Positions 12,216-12,832 of a DNA stretch of 12,832 nucleotides are shown one piece after another. Made by a program: the position numbers and the translations under genes. The DNA comes from Campylobacterales bacterium (lineage in GTDB: Bacteria; Campylobacterota; Campylobacteria; Campylobacterales; QNZT01). The notes beneath the pieces were generated by a model. The model was not told where the DNA came from. It saw nothing but the letters and a program-made list of their open reading frames with translations, and searched no databases. The stretch lies in contig JALULO010000074.1 in the NCBI GenBank assembly GCA_027056215.1, positions 1-12,832 on the forward strand. The letters run 5' to 3'. Position 1 is the stretch's first letter. Each line of letters begins with the position of its first letter.

Positions 12216-12832
12216 GACATCCTCTTATTTCTAAAGTAAAAAAATCCGATTAAGAGCATCAACGCTAAAGTAAGCGGATACTGATAAAAGTAGTTTTTCT
12301 TTATATATTTATTTGCTTTTATCTTACTCTTTTCAAGCCGGTTAATCGTTGCATAAATCTTTTTGAGTTTTTCTACACTATTGGCAGCAAAAAATTCACC
12401 ACCACTTTCTTTCGCTATCTTTGTCAATACACGAGGATCAAAATCACCCTGATTACCAATACCTATCGTATAAACTTTGATACCATATTTCTTAACAGTT
12501 TTGATCGCAACATCAAGCGGGATTGTCCCAGTATTATCCATACCATCTGTGAGTAAAATCGCGATTTTATTTTTAGCTTTACTATCTTTAAAAAGATTTG
12601 AACTCAAAAACAGTGCTTCATACAAAGCGGTTCTGCTTGTACCTGCCACACCAACATTTAAACGTTTTAACAGACGTTTGATACTCTTTTTATCATATGT
12701 TAAAGGAACGGCGACATAGGCAAAATCTGCAAAAATCGTTAAACCGATCTTATCATGGGCACGTTTATCCAAAAAATCTTCAACGATATTTTTTACGATA
12801 CCAAACTTATTATTTTCCTGCATAGAACCACT
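12212..12832 (-). CDS. batA: BatA-like VWA protein, N-terminus beyond window
   Basis: The visible 206 residues begin inside the first metal-binding motif: SGSM is the end of D-x-SGS, so the frame continues past the window edge and the Met at 12823 is not the start. The rest of the MIDAS is present: Thr in GVAGTSRTAL and Asp in LLTDGMDNTG. A strand-helix pattern runs through TIGIGNQGDFDPRVLTKIA to a C-terminal membrane helix (YPLTLALMLLIGFFYF) and a basic tail. With batB this gives the tandem VWA pair typical of bat operons. The missing N-terminus should carry one or two membrane helices and the first VWA strand. The stop overlaps the batB start (ATGA). Confidence 0.88.
   Translation of the reverse strand, partial: SGSMQENNKFGIVKNIVEDFLDKRAHDKIGLTIFADFAYVAVPLTYDKKSIKRLLKRLNVGVAGTSRTALYEALFLSSNLFKDSKAKNKIAILLTDGMDNTGTIPLDVAIKTVKKYGIKVYTIGIGNQGDFDPRVLTKIAKESGGEFFAANSVEKLKKIYATINRLEKSKIKANKYIKKNYFYQYPLTLALMLLIGFFYFRNKRMS

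Overview
The window looks like chromosome from an AT-rich, Gram-negative sulfur-oxidising type bacterium of the Campylobacterota (Sulfurovum/Sulfurimonas-like). This is inferred from low GC, a batABCD-type operon, the style of the small toxin-antitoxin genes, and a stand-alone sigma-region-4-like protein. The placement is by pattern only; no database was searched. Nearly all intact genes are on the minus strand. The plus strand carries mostly wreckage: broken toxins, a broken FGE/C-type-lectin-fold gene and a transposase remnant.

Layout. (1) 1-550: a frame-broken GNAT toxin and a 68-bp inverted repeat. (2) 563-4230: a compact five-gene minus-strand operon. In order of transcription it encodes an AAA+ ATPase, a PD-(D/E)XK nuclease, an acidic protein of unknown family, a 50-aa sigma-70 region 4-like DNA-binding protein and a 180-aa protein of unknown family. 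The first three junctions are 4-bp ATGA overlaps and the last gap is 2 bp. GC changes sharply inside the operon: the nuclease and acidic genes are about 33-36%, while parts of the AAA and sigma-like genes reach 50-60%. This is the best candidate for an undescribed, possibly defence-related, system. (3) 4335-5709: a graveyard. An MntA/HepT toxin-antitoxin pair is cut by palindromic repeats. Next come an FGE-fold gene with an amber codon and an internal deletion, three palindromic units at 29-30 nt spacing, and a REP-associated (Y1) transposase remnant. The 3' end of the FGE-fold gene has the codon pattern of a diversity-generating retroelement (DGR) variable repeat. (4) 5676-6518: an intact GNAT toxin with a 56-aa putative antitoxin and a clear promoter. 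(5) 6591-7876: a second copy of the FGE-gene 3' tail fused to unrelated sequence, then a secreted seven-bladed beta-propeller gene. (6) 8115-12832: the bat operon (batA cut by the window edge, then batB, batC, batD), ending in a FetB-like membrane permease.

How the genes work together. The Bat proteins probably form an envelope complex: two membrane-anchored VWA proteins facing the periplasm, a TPR protein, and a large Ig-like membrane protein. Their genes are translationally coupled. The AAA/nuclease operon probably encodes a single machine with its own small regulator. Between these two blocks lies a turnover zone in which palindromic repeats and a transposase remnant have broken several accessory genes. 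No rRNA, tRNA or CRISPR array was seen.
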